Assembly: GCA_946478755.1 (NCBI GenBank)
Contig: CAMLDJ010000210.1
Span: 1-9,452, forward strand
Length of the DNA: 9,452 nucleotides
Direction of reading: 5' to 3'
Origin: an uncultured Pedobacter sp.
Lineage (GTDB): Bacteria; Bacteroidota; Bacteroidia; Sphingobacteriales; Sphingobacteriaceae
Shown here: positions 1-8,100 of the stretch, piece by piece
Position numbering within the stretch: the stretch's first letter is position 1
Layout of the letters: the number at the start of each line of letters is the position of its first letter
Program-made: the position numbers and the translations under genes
The notes under the pieces: generated by a model
Told to the model about the DNA's origin: nothing
Database searches by the model: none
The model's input: only the letters and a program-made list of their open reading frames with translations

Positions 1-2
1 GG

Positions 3-863
3 TTTTCTTATCCTGCTGCACAGGCCTTGAAAGCTGAGGCAAAACTTTGGAGCGCCAAGGTAGTAGGAGGCGGGCAAGCAGATCTTAATGCTGCCATAAC
101 AGCAGTACAAGAGGTTGAAAAATCAAATGCCACTTTACTAACTGATTTCAGGGCTATTACGACCACCCGTGCAAACGCTGAAGTGATTTTAGCAGCATAT
201 TATCATCGTGATGAAAAATCGCCTAATTATGGAATAAATGCCCTTCCATTCTTTGCCGGAGGCGTTGAAGGAGCTTCAAATCTTGATAGCATCCCCTATA
301 CAAAAACATCTGTAAATGGTCAGGGTGGTTACCAGATAAGTCAAAAAAGTAAAGACTTATTTACCGGCCTAACTGCCACAGATAAACGTATTCCCAATAC
401 TTTCATTATTGAACGCAGAGGAGGCAGTCAAAGATATTCCTGGATTAACAAGTATCCAGGTAATATTTATCCGGATGATCGTGTTTCTGATAATGATATT
501 ATATTATATCGCCTGGCGGATATTTATTTAATAGCGGCTGAAGCATATGCTGGATTAAATACAACCTCACTGGCTATTACTTATTTAGATAAGGTTCGGG
601 GGCGTGCAGGAAATGGCGATTATACAGGTGCAACAGATAAAGCAAGCGTCGAGCTGGAAATATTTAGGGAACGCGGAAGGGAACTATTTTTTGAAAACAA
701 AAGATGGTATGACATCGTAAGGTTCCACACCGCCGGAACAATAAATGCATATACCTATGTTCCTAACCTGGTTGGTAAAACAATACCATTATTTTGGCCT
801 CTATCTACTGCTGTGCTTGCTGCGAATCCAAATTTAGAACAAACAACAGGATATAATAATTAA
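3..863 (+). CDS. SusD/RagB family outer-membrane lipoprotein, C-terminal part (5' end outside window)
   Basis: This is the C-terminal 286 residues of a SusD-like glycan-binding lipoprotein. The frame is open to the window edge, and the true start and lipobox lie upstream. The first visible residues (FSYPAAQALKAEAKLW) match the helix that follows the TPR-like N-terminal half in this family. Further on are the helix LYRLADIYLIAAEAYAGLN (504-560), the signature RGRELFFENKRWYDIVRF (about 672-725), and a typical family ending with a WPLS stretch followed by NPNLEQTTGYNN. SusD proteins sit on the cell surface as the lid of a SusC transporter and bind oligosaccharides; that role is known for the family and inferred here. 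The C-terminus looks intact. Only 17 bp separate it from the aldolase frame, so the genes are probably co-transcribed. The partner SusC is expected upstream. The bound glycan is not readable, but the sialidase downstream suggests sialylated glycans. Confidence 0.92.
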   Translation, partial: FSYPAAQALKAEAKLWSAKVVGGGQADLNAAITAVQEVEKSNATLLTDFRAITTTRANAEVILAAYYHRDEKSPNYGINALPFFAGGVEGASNLDSIPYTKTSVNGQGGYQISQKSKDLFTGLTATDKRIPNTFIIERRGGSQRYSWINKYPGNIYPDDRVSDNDIILYRLADIYLIAAEAYAGLNTTSLAITYLDKVRGRAGNGDYTGATDKASVELEIFRERGRELFFENKRWYDIVRFHTAGTINAYTYVPNLVGKTIPLFWPLSTAVLAANPNLEQTTGYNN

Positions 864-880
864 GCATAACATACTTATAA

Positions 881-1815
881 ATGACCCCTCTAAAACCAAC
901 GGAAATATATGGAAACTGGGCAACATTATTATTGCCTCTAAATAGTGATGACAGTATCAATTACAGCCAGCTGCAAGATGAAATAGACAGACTGATTTCT
1001 TTTAAAGTAGATGGTATTTATTCTAATGGAACAGCTGGCGAATTTTACAACCAGACAGAAGAAGAATTTGATCAGATAAATGCAATTTTAGCAAAAAAAT
1101 GCAATGCTGCAGGTATGCCATTCCAAATTGGTTGTTCGCACATGAGTCCGGAAATATCCAGGCAAAGATTACAAAGGGCTAAACTATTGGAACCATCCGC
1201 CATCCAGGTGATCCTGCCAGACTGGTTTATGCCAACGATGTCGGAGATTGTTGATTTTTTAAAGGTACTGGCCAAAATTGCTGATCCGATAGGACTGATC
1301 CCTTTAATCCGCCACATGCCAAAAAGAAGCTATTGCCTAAAGATTTCAGGGAGATCCTGGAAGCGGGGATTCCTTTAGCAGGCTGCAAAGTTGCCGGAGG
1401 CGACGAACAATGGTACCAGGAAATGAAAAATCTGTCGGTACCATTTTCCGTATTTATTCCGGGTCATCATTTGGCAACAGGAATATCAAGAGGGGCACAT
1501 GGAGCCTATTCTAATGTAGCCTGTTTAAATCCTCAGTTCGCACAACAATGGTACGAGGGCATCATGAGCGGAGACGCGTCGGCATTTGACCTGGAAGTTA
1601 GAATTCAACGATTTATGAACGAATGCATTGTTCCTTATATTACAGATCAGGGATATGCCAATCAGGCTGTTGACAAATTTATGGCGGCGGTTGGCAATTG
1701 GACACCTATAAGTACCCGGCTGCGCTGGCCTTACCGTTGGATAGCCCAGGACGAGGTATTGATTGTCCGGAAAAAATGCGAAGAGATCTTACCCGAAATT
1801 TATTATACGTATTAG
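881..1815 (+). pseudogene. DapA/NanA-superfamily pyruvate-dependent aldolase (possible N-acetylneuraminate lyase), frameshifted
   Basis: Two overlapping frames make one protein of about 311 residues, normal for class I aldolases of the dihydrodipicolinate synthase/N-acetylneuraminate lyase superfamily. The N-terminal part starts at ATG 881 and carries the GTAGE substrate loop (about residues 50-54). Homology leaves this frame after GLI (codon 1298-1300) and resumes in the -1 frame at 1303 with FNPPHAKK, matching the family's (Y)NPP motif. The second part has the Schiff-base lysine in AGCKVAGGD (codon 1387-1389) and runs to the stop at 1813-1815. If the first frame is read on, it ends at 1378 with unrelated residues. 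The loop has Ala where DapA or NanA has a second Thr/Ser, so it may be neither enzyme in the strict sense. No signal peptide is seen, so it should be cytoplasmic. Its place before the sialidase suggests cleavage of sialic acid to pyruvate and an N-acetylhexosamine. The break may be a real mutation, a sequencing indel or recoding. Confidence 0.85.
1300..1306 (+). other. CCCTTTA heptamer at the aldolase frame break (possible -1 slippery site)
   Basis: The seven bases fit the X XXY YYZ pattern: the zero-frame codons CCT and TTA could re-pair as CCC and TTT after a one-base backward slip. That slip would join exactly the two frames that carry the aldolase homology. Downstream I see only a short hairpin (CAGG 1347-1350 with CCTG 1356-1359), about 40 bases away and too weak and far to be a convincing stimulator. 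Aldolases of this family are not known to me to use recoding. A lost base is the simpler explanation. Confidence 0.2.
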
Positions 1816-1835
1816 TTTCAATTTAAACCAAAACT

Positions 1836-3032
1836 ATGTTGTTATTGACGAGACCACACCACAAATTATTCCCGCTTAAAACCTCTTCACTTGCCATTAT
1901 TACTTGTATGATTATGATATTGATGAACCATGGATGCAAAACGACCAAGCATGTCGGTTCAAAAATCCTATTTGACAGTACCAGGGTCTTTACACCCAGC
2001 GGAGCCTATGCTTCTATGCGCATACCAGCCCTGGTAATGAGCAAAAAAGGCACATTGCTTGCATTTTGCGAAGGCAGAATTGGGACAGCCAGCGACTGGG
2101 CGGACATGGATTTACTGATGCGTAGAAGCACAGATAAGGGAAAAACATGGGAGCCAAACGTAATCATTGCTGCCAGGAAAGATGGCGAGCCTACCAGTAA
2201 TGCCACTCCTATAGTCGATAAAGATGGAACCATCCATTTGTTATACCAGCGCGACTATGCCCGAGCCTATTATACGTTTTCAAAGGATGATGGAAAAACC
2301 TGGAGCCAGGCCGCAGATATCACCTCCGCTTTTGATGCTTTTAAACCGGAATACGACTGGAAAGTACTCGCGCCAGGGCCAGGACATAGTATTCAATTGA
2401 AAAATGGCCGTTTGCTGGTGCCTGTATGGCTGAGTAATCCTGCGAAAACGCTGCCGAGAAGGAGCCATGCTCCATCTTGTATCGCTACCATTTACAGTGA
2501 CGATCTGGGCAAGACCTGGAAAAGAGGCGAAATTATCTCAGATAACACCCCTGATTTTAAAAATCCAAGTGAGACAATGGCCATTGAACTAAAAGACGGG
2601 CGCGTACTGGTCAACATTAGAAATGTAACAGAAAAGCATCGCAGAGGGATCAGTTATAGTAATGACGGCATTAGCGGCTGGAGCAAACCTATTTTTGATG
2701 AAGCATTATTTGAACCTGTATGTATGGCGACAATTACACGCCTGCCGGAAAACCTTGGCGGTGGAATGTTATTTATCAATCCCGATAGCAGAAACATCGA
2801 CAAGCATCCACGCAAAAACCTAACAGCAAAAATAAGCAATGATGAGGGACAAAGCTGGCCGCTGAAGAAAGTTATTGATCAGGGTACTTCGGGATATTCG
2901 GATGTAGCCATTGGTGCGGACGGAACCATATATTGTTTATATGAAACCAACGCATACCCAGGTAGAAACTTTAATTATAGCCTGGTTTTGAAAAGGTTTA
3001 ACCTGAACTGGATTACCCGGAAAGCGCAATAA
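1836..3032 (+). CDS. GH33-type exo-sialidase (neuraminidase), probable exported lipoprotein
   Basis: This 398-residue protein has the full signature of a six-bladed propeller sialidase, which removes terminal sialic acids from glycans. The RIP motif gives the first arginine (R62). Asp boxes S-x-D-x-G-x-T/S-W occur near residues 98-105, 149-156, 221-228 and 334-341. R262 (VNIRN) and R326 (HPRKN) complete the arginine triad. E246 and Y354 (SGYSD) fit the Glu/Tyr nucleophile pair, and D87 is the likely acid/base residue. The spacings E246-R262 (16) and R326-Y354 (28) agree with well-studied bacterial sialidases. The N-terminus is basic, then hydrophobic (LAIITCMIMILM), then Cys34. This suggests a lipoprotein signal, although the residues before Cys (MNHG) are a poor lipobox. 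No carbohydrate-binding module is present. It lies 20 bp after the aldolase and ends operon 1. It should supply sialic acid to the aldolase or expose the underlying sugars. Sialidase identity is firm; the linkage preference is unknown. Confidence 0.93.
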   Translation: MLLLTRPHHKLFPLKTSSLAIITCMIMILMNHGCKTTKHVGSKILFDSTRVFTPSGAYASMRIPALVMSKKGTLLAFCEGRIGTASDWADMDLLMRRSTDKGKTWEPNVIIAARKDGEPTSNATPIVDKDGTIHLLYQRDYARAYYTFSKDDGKTWSQAADITSAFDAFKPEYDWKVLAPGPGHSIQLKNGRLLVPVWLSNPAKTLPRRSHAPSCIATIYSDDLGKTWKRGEIISDNTPDFKNPSETMAIELKDGRVLVNIRNVTEKHRRGISYSNDGISGWSKPIFDEALFEPVCMATITRLPENLGGGMLFINPDSRNIDKHPRKNLTAKISNDEGQSWPLKKVIDQGTSGYSDVAIGADGTIYCLYETNAYPGRNFNYSLVLKRFNLNWITRKAQ

Positions 3033-3044
3033 ATAAAATAAAAA

Positions 3045-3076
3045 TTTGGAATATACATTTTAATATTTCATATTTG
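3045..3076 (+). promoter_or_regulatory. Candidate Bacteroidota-type promoter for the FAS1-susC-susD operon
   Basis: A TTTG at 3045-3048 is followed after 20 bases by CATATTTG at 3069-3076. The Bacteroidota housekeeping promoter consensus is TTTG, 19-21 bases, then TAnnTTTG, so the second box differs at one fixed position (C for T). It lies in the only long non-coding gap of the window and would give a leader of roughly 150 bases before the ATG at 3238. The gap is very AT-rich, so a chance match is possible. Confidence 0.45.
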
Positions 3077-3090
3077 ATATTGTAAATATG
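3069..3090. repeat. 7-bp inverted repeat overlapping the promoter -7 box
   Basis: CATATTT (3069-3075) is repeated inverted as AAATATG (3084-3090) with an 8-base spacer. It covers the candidate -7 element and the expected transcription start. It is almost all A and T, so chance is a serious alternative. It could be part of an operator or a weak hairpin at the 5' end of the transcript. Confidence 0.3.
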
Positions 3091-3118
3091 TTCTACATAA
3101 ATACTAATTATTAGAACA
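3089..3118. promoter_or_regulatory. TGTTCTA-N16-TAGAACA inverted repeat, possible operator
   Basis: Perfect 7-bp half sites at 3089-3095 and 3112-3118 are separated by 16 bases, putting their centres 23 bp apart, about two helical turns. This geometry suits a dimeric regulator binding just downstream of the promoter candidate. A smaller palindrome, CTAATTATTAG (3104-3114), overlaps the right half. No regulator gene is present in the window, so the operator role is inference. Confidence 0.35.
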
Positions 3119-3237
3119 AACCAAACCAAATAAACTGTATAACCTTTTAATCAATGCTTTTTATTCAGTAATAAACAAGACCTATGCCAGCAGGTGCGAG
3201 TTTTTTATGAAACAACGAGCAAAATTAATGAGCCGGG

Positions 3238-5178
3238 ATGAAAAAAAACAAACCACATTTCCTTGTCCTGTACGTCATTTTGACTGTATTTGGAATATCT
3301 TGTTCAAAAGAATTTCAAGAACATTATAATCCGAGAACAAAAGTTGATAAGAACATTATTGAGATCTTGAGTGAAGATCCGGACTTGTTAGACTTTGTCA
3401 AAGTTATTGACAAAGTGGGGCTTAGACAAGCATTGGGAGAAGCCGCAATTTATACTTGCCTGGCGCCGACTAATGAACACGTTCAGGCTTTTATTAAAGC
3501 AAATGGCTTCGAAACAATAGATGCAGCTCCAGAATCACTTCTCCGGCAATATGTAAATGGCCACTTCATTAATGGAATGTATTATAAGTATGATATTGAA
3601 AAGCGGTATAACGACGCCACAAAAGGTGGGTTGGCGCCGACGAGAGCAACGTATTATACCACGCGTGCAGAAGGTAAATTGAAACCAAAATCAATACGCA
3701 TTTTTACGCAGCCGTTTTTTAATGCGCAGGCAGATGATTATAAAACTGTCTACAATATTAATGGTAATGGATTTACAGTAGAATCAGCCAAAGTATCACC
3801 AACTAAATACGATATAAGTGCGCTTAATGGTGTAATTCATGTACTTGAATCGCCATTGCCAAATTTGCCCACAACTGATGCTGCAGTTGCCTCGGATAAT
3901 GACATATCAATATTTGATAAATGGCTGGACGGACATATAGGATACGTGTTGGGTCCGAAAGACGAGTTTGGACGGATTGATACAACCTTGTATAAAACAT
4001 ACCTGGGTGTCAGGAATGTCGCTGATGAAACAGTACTGTCCACTATATTTGTTCCTACAGATGAAGCTATAGTTGACTATTTTACCCCTTATTTGCCTCA
4101 TTTTTATGGTATTCTTGATTCAGTTCCTGACTTTATAAAGACGCAAGTTGTTAAAACTGCCGTCCTCGCGGATCCCTGGTTCAAAAGTGATGTCGTAAGA
4201 GACAATCCAAAGATAAGAGTTGGCGGTTTTCCTCAGGAAGTGAGTAAGATTGGTCCGACAATAGTTGGTTCCGTTTTATCGAGCAATAGCGTGATTTATA
4301 AAGTTAACAAGGTTGTTGAATCTCCCATATTACATAGTGTTGAGGGCGGGGTTTATATGAGGAAGATGTACTATAATCAGTGGGTGCGAATGTTTGAGTC
4401 CACTAATCTGGAAGATGGTCTAACCGACGGATTATATTATCAACATGCTGATAAAACAATCCTTGTACAGCCAGATGAATTTTGGACCGGCCCCCTGGTC
4501 GACGATTTGAATGCCGAGGAGCGTGAATTAAGGCGACAGGAATGCCGTACCGGAATATTCAACATAGATGTTAGAGATGAAGGAGGATTTAGGAAACGGT
4601 ATTATCCAACAGAATTCGGATATATATTATTTGACAATAATAAGTTTTACGATTACACGGGCAACTCTGTCTCCCTATTGACTCCTAAGGCCGTTTGGGA
4701 AAAGAGCAATGGAGCTATTTTTGAAATAGACGGGTTCTTGAAGCCTATGGCTCAAGCAGATCTAACCCGTACTGTTTTTGCCTTAGTGAGTAAAGATTCG
4801 CAATATTCCCGGTTTAAAGATGCGATTGTCAAAGCGGGGCTGGAGAGGGAGTTAAATTTAACGGGTTTCTTTACCTATACTGTTTTTGCACCAACCAATA
4901 CAGCAATGCAAGCAGCCGGGATCAATGTAGCTACTTCAACACCAGAGCAACTGCGCATTTTTGTGGGTAAGCATATTATTCCTAACCGCTTTGTGTTTAC
5001 GGATGGCGTGTCAACAGGACTTATTCCTAATAAAAATGGCGATATGGTTACGCTATCCGGTAGCTGGGACACTTTCGGTGTCACCTATTTGCAAAAAACA
5101 ATAAAACCCTCGCCACTTACCGCTGCCAATGTACAGGGAAGCAATGGCGTTGTTCACAAGGTTAATGACACTTTTTAA
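3238..5178 (+). CDS. Multi-domain fasciclin (FAS1) lipoprotein
   Basis: This 646-residue protein has a clear lipoprotein signal: MKKNKPHF, a hydrophobic stretch, then FGISC with the lipidated Cys22. An in-frame TGA at 3229-3231 excludes an earlier start. About four FAS1 modules follow. Module 1 (about 38-205) has the H1-like CLAPTNEH and the H2-like NGVIHVLESPLP. Module 2 (about 222-362) has FVPTDEAI and SVIYKVNKVVESP. Module 3 (about 370-503) is degenerate, recognised mainly by NGAIFEIDGFLKP. Module 4 (about 511-646) is the best match, with TVFAPTNTAM and SNGVVHKVNDTF. FAS1 domains usually serve in adhesion or in binding protein or glycan. Here the protein is probably anchored in the outer membrane and may help a SusC/SusD complex capture substrate, as SusE/F-type lipoproteins do elsewhere; this role is inferred from position. 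It is the first gene of operon 2, 18 bp before susC. No catalytic motif is visible. Confidence 0.9.
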   Translation: MKKNKPHFLVLYVILTVFGISCSKEFQEHYNPRTKVDKNIIEILSEDPDLLDFVKVIDKVGLRQALGEAAIYTCLAPTNEHVQAFIKANGFETIDAAPESLLRQYVNGHFINGMYYKYDIEKRYNDATKGGLAPTRATYYTTRAEGKLKPKSIRIFTQPFFNAQADDYKTVYNINGNGFTVESAKVSPTKYDISALNGVIHVLESPLPNLPTTDAAVASDNDISIFDKWLDGHIGYVLGPKDEFGRIDTTLYKTYLGVRNVADETVLSTIFVPTDEAIVDYFTPYLPHFYGILDSVPDFIKTQVVKTAVLADPWFKSDVVRDNPKIRVGGFPQEVSKIGPTIVGSVLSSNSVIYKVNKVVESPILHSVEGGVYMRKMYYNQWVRMFESTNLEDGLTDGLYYQHADKTILVQPDEFWTGPLVDDLNAEERELRRQECRTGIFNIDVRDEGGFRKRYYPTEFGYILFDNNKFYDYTGNSVSLLTPKAVWEKSNGAIFEIDGFLKPMAQADLTRTVFALVSKDSQYSRFKDAIVKAGLERELNLTGFFTYTVFAPTNTAMQAAGINVATSTPEQLRIFVGKHIIPNRFVFTDGVSTGLIPNKNGDMVTLSGSWDTFGVTYLQKTIKPSPLTAANVQGSNGVVHKVNDTF

Positions 5179-5196
5179 CGCTGAAAAGATTAAGAA

Positions 5197-8100
5197 ATGA
5201 ATAAAATACTACGAAATATTTGCATTCTTATTGGGTTATCTTGCTACTTAAATCAGGATGCTTTTGCACAAACAAGTGTAATAACAGGTACTGTTTATGA
5301 TGAGACCAAGCGTCAAGTGTTTCCTGGCGCAACGGTCATACTCGTCAATCGTAATGACATGGTAATCAACGGTGTCAGTGCCGATGCTACAGGGAAGTTC
5401 CGGATGAAAAAAGCCGCGGATGCCGTAAAAATCAAATTCTCTTATATTGGCTATAAACCCCAGGAATTTACATTGGGCAGCAGGGATAATTTTGAAGTGG
5501 TTTTACTGCCCGCCCAAGGCGAACTGGGTGAGGTAGCGATTGTGGTCAAAAGGGCAGATAAAGCGGATATGGGTATGGTATCGATAGATAAAAAGGAGAC
5601 CAGTAGCGCCATATCAACTGTAGATTTAACTGCGCTCAGAAACGTTCCTGTAACCAATATTGAGCAGCTCATCCAGGGCGCTGCCCCTGGTTTGCAGATC
5701 ACCGCTGCAAGTGGTGATCCCGGTGCTGCGGCTACTGTGCGTATTCGGGGTGTTTCCAGTATTTCTGGTATCAATGATCCACTATGGATTATTGACGGTA
5801 GAGAAGTTATTGGTAATGACTTCAATGTTTCGAGCATTACAGACTTTGGTTTTAGCCCGATCGGCGATATTGATCCCTCTGATATAGAATCTATTGAAGT
5901 ACTAAAGGATGCTTCCGCTACTGCTTTATATGGTTCAAGAGGATCAAATGGCGTAATTGTTATTAAAACCAAGCGGGGTAAGCAGGGAAAACCGGTGTTT
6001 AGTTTGTCATCAAAATTTACGACTACCCGGGTGCCGAATACCATTCCAATGATGTCTGGGGATGACCAACGTATTTTTTCTATTGAAAGTTACAGATCAG
6101 GGGTTGATGACGGGAGTTTTCTGCAGGAATTGCGGGGTGACCTCACCAGAGAAGATGCATGGAAATATAATAATAATACGGATTGGATAGACGTGATCAC
6201 CAGAAATGGATTTAACCAGCAATACAACGCTAATCTGAGTGGTGGCGGTGAACGGGTAAGGTACTATTGGGGGGTAGGGTATACCAACCAATATGGAACG
6301 ACAAAGGGCACGGGATACGACAGGTTCAATAATGTTTTCAATATTGACTATAGAGTCTCCAATAAATTAAAAATCTCAGCAGATTTATCTTATACCAACT
6401 CATTGACCGATAAAAGAGGCCAGAGGCACCCTATAAATGAGAAAGGTGTCATTGAATCTGAGAATAATACCGCTGTTGCAGATGAAATCTCGCCAATGAC
6501 TTATGCCAGAGAAATTCCGGCATTTTATCCCGTTTATTCGCAAAATGGCTCGAATTATTTTGTTTCCAGAGGCGATATTTCATACACATCCCGTTATAAT
6601 CCTTTGGCGGTTATTGACTATTCTACCAATCTTACAAAAGCAAACCGACTTCAGGCTTCTACCTCTATAAATTATAATATTGTTAAGAATCTTGATTTAC
6701 GCACACAAATAGGAGTGGATTTCCGTGAGTCTTCTGACGAATATTTTTTACCGGGATATGCAACAGATGCACTCCCCGGAGAGATTTTATATAATTCAGG
6801 TTTGCAGGGAGAAGGAGCGCAATTATTGCTTACCAACACAAATACCTTATCGTGGAACGCTTTAAATATAGCCAATCACCGCTTGATGATGACTGGTATT
6901 TTTAAATTAAGGGCTGAAACGTTTAATTCAACCTTATTGAGCTATAATAACGGATCATCACCACACTTACGGTCTGCCGATGCTTCCGCAACAATTTCTT
7001 CAGCAGAAGGTAAATTCGGGAATGAAAGAGAGGCCGGGTATATTTTACATGGGCATTATGGATGGCGTGATCGGGTTTTCGTGACAACATCTGCAACCCT
7101 TGAGGCCAATTCCAGACAAGGAAAAGACAACCCATATATTATCTATCCTACAATTGGACTAGCATGGGATATGGCTAAAGAGGAGTTTCTTTCATTGCCA
7201 AAGTGGATTAACCATTTTAAACCCCGTTTCTCTTTCGGCCTTGCCGGTAACCTTCCCAGACGGCTGGTTAATTTAACTGATGTTGCCTATTCTACCGGAA
7301 CGGGCTATTTGGGCGACCCCTATACCTATCCGTCTAAGATGGCGTATGATAATATTAAGCCCGAAACGAGTAAAGAATTTAACTATGGTCTGGATTTCTA
7401 TCTATTTAATGAGCGGGTGAAGAGTTCAGTAGAATATTATAACATTACAACGGATGACTTACTGTTGGAAGAAACCCTTTCCTCAACTCTGGGGTTTAGC
7501 AAACAATGGATTAATTTTGGTTCGGTTCGTAACTCAGGATTCGAATTTGGTATTACTGCCGTGATTAAGGAACCAACCAGAACCGGCTTTAGCTGGAGTA
7601 CCCAGTTCAATATCGCAACAAACCAGAATAAACTCCTGAGCCTTCCTGATAACCTCGATGCTTCTTCATACCAAAGCACAAGGGATGGTTTTGTATCAAA
7701 GTTGCAAGCAGGTGATGTAATTGGGGCATTTTATGGCTATCGCGCGTTGGGCGTTTATTCAAGGGACGATGATGCTGTTTTAAGGGATAGTGAAGGAGAT
7801 ATTATTTATCAGGCGGATGGGATTACTCCTAAGCAGATGCGTTATGGATCTAATTCGGGCCACATGTTTAGAGGCGGAGACATGATCTACCAGGACATCA
7901 ATGGCGATGGTATTATTAACGAACTTGATAAAGTTCAGATAGGAAACAGCAGCCCTCTTTTTTTCGGGGGCTGGACCAATACGTTTAATTATAGAAATCT
8001 GCAGTTGCTGGTACAATTGGAATACAAGTATGGTAATGACGTCATAAATCTGAGCCGAAAAAATGTGGAAAAGATGCATGATTCTAGAAATCAGGCTCAA

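Larger units (their letters stand above)
3033..3237 (+). other. AT-rich intergenic spacer between the two operons
   Basis: No gene or RNA is supported in this 205-bp gap. It contains the promoter candidate and inverted repeats listed separately. I see no GC-rich hairpin followed by a T run after the sialidase stop, so termination of operon 1 is not obvious and read-through into operon 2 is possible. An ATG at 3207 opens a short frame that overlaps the next gene out of frame and has no recognisable product. Confidence 0.7.

Noticed and set aside
3181..3210. T run at 3201-3206 as an intrinsic terminator
   Set aside because: The preceding bases do not form a stable GC-rich stem directly next to the T run.
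3207..3240. Upstream ATG at 3207 as a leader peptide or an earlier start of the FAS1 gene
   Set aside because: It is out of frame with the lipoprotein, overlaps its start and has no recognisable leader features; an in-frame TGA at 3229-3231 precludes an N-terminal extension of the FAS1 protein.
5451..6044. 197-codon open frame on the - strand inside susC
   Set aside because: It lies wholly within the well-supported SusC plug-coding region, has no recognisable motif, and is a by-product of codon use on the other strand.
7780..8100. 106-codon open frame on the - strand inside susC
   Set aside because: It overlaps conserved SusC barrel sequence and has no domain, signal or promoter support.
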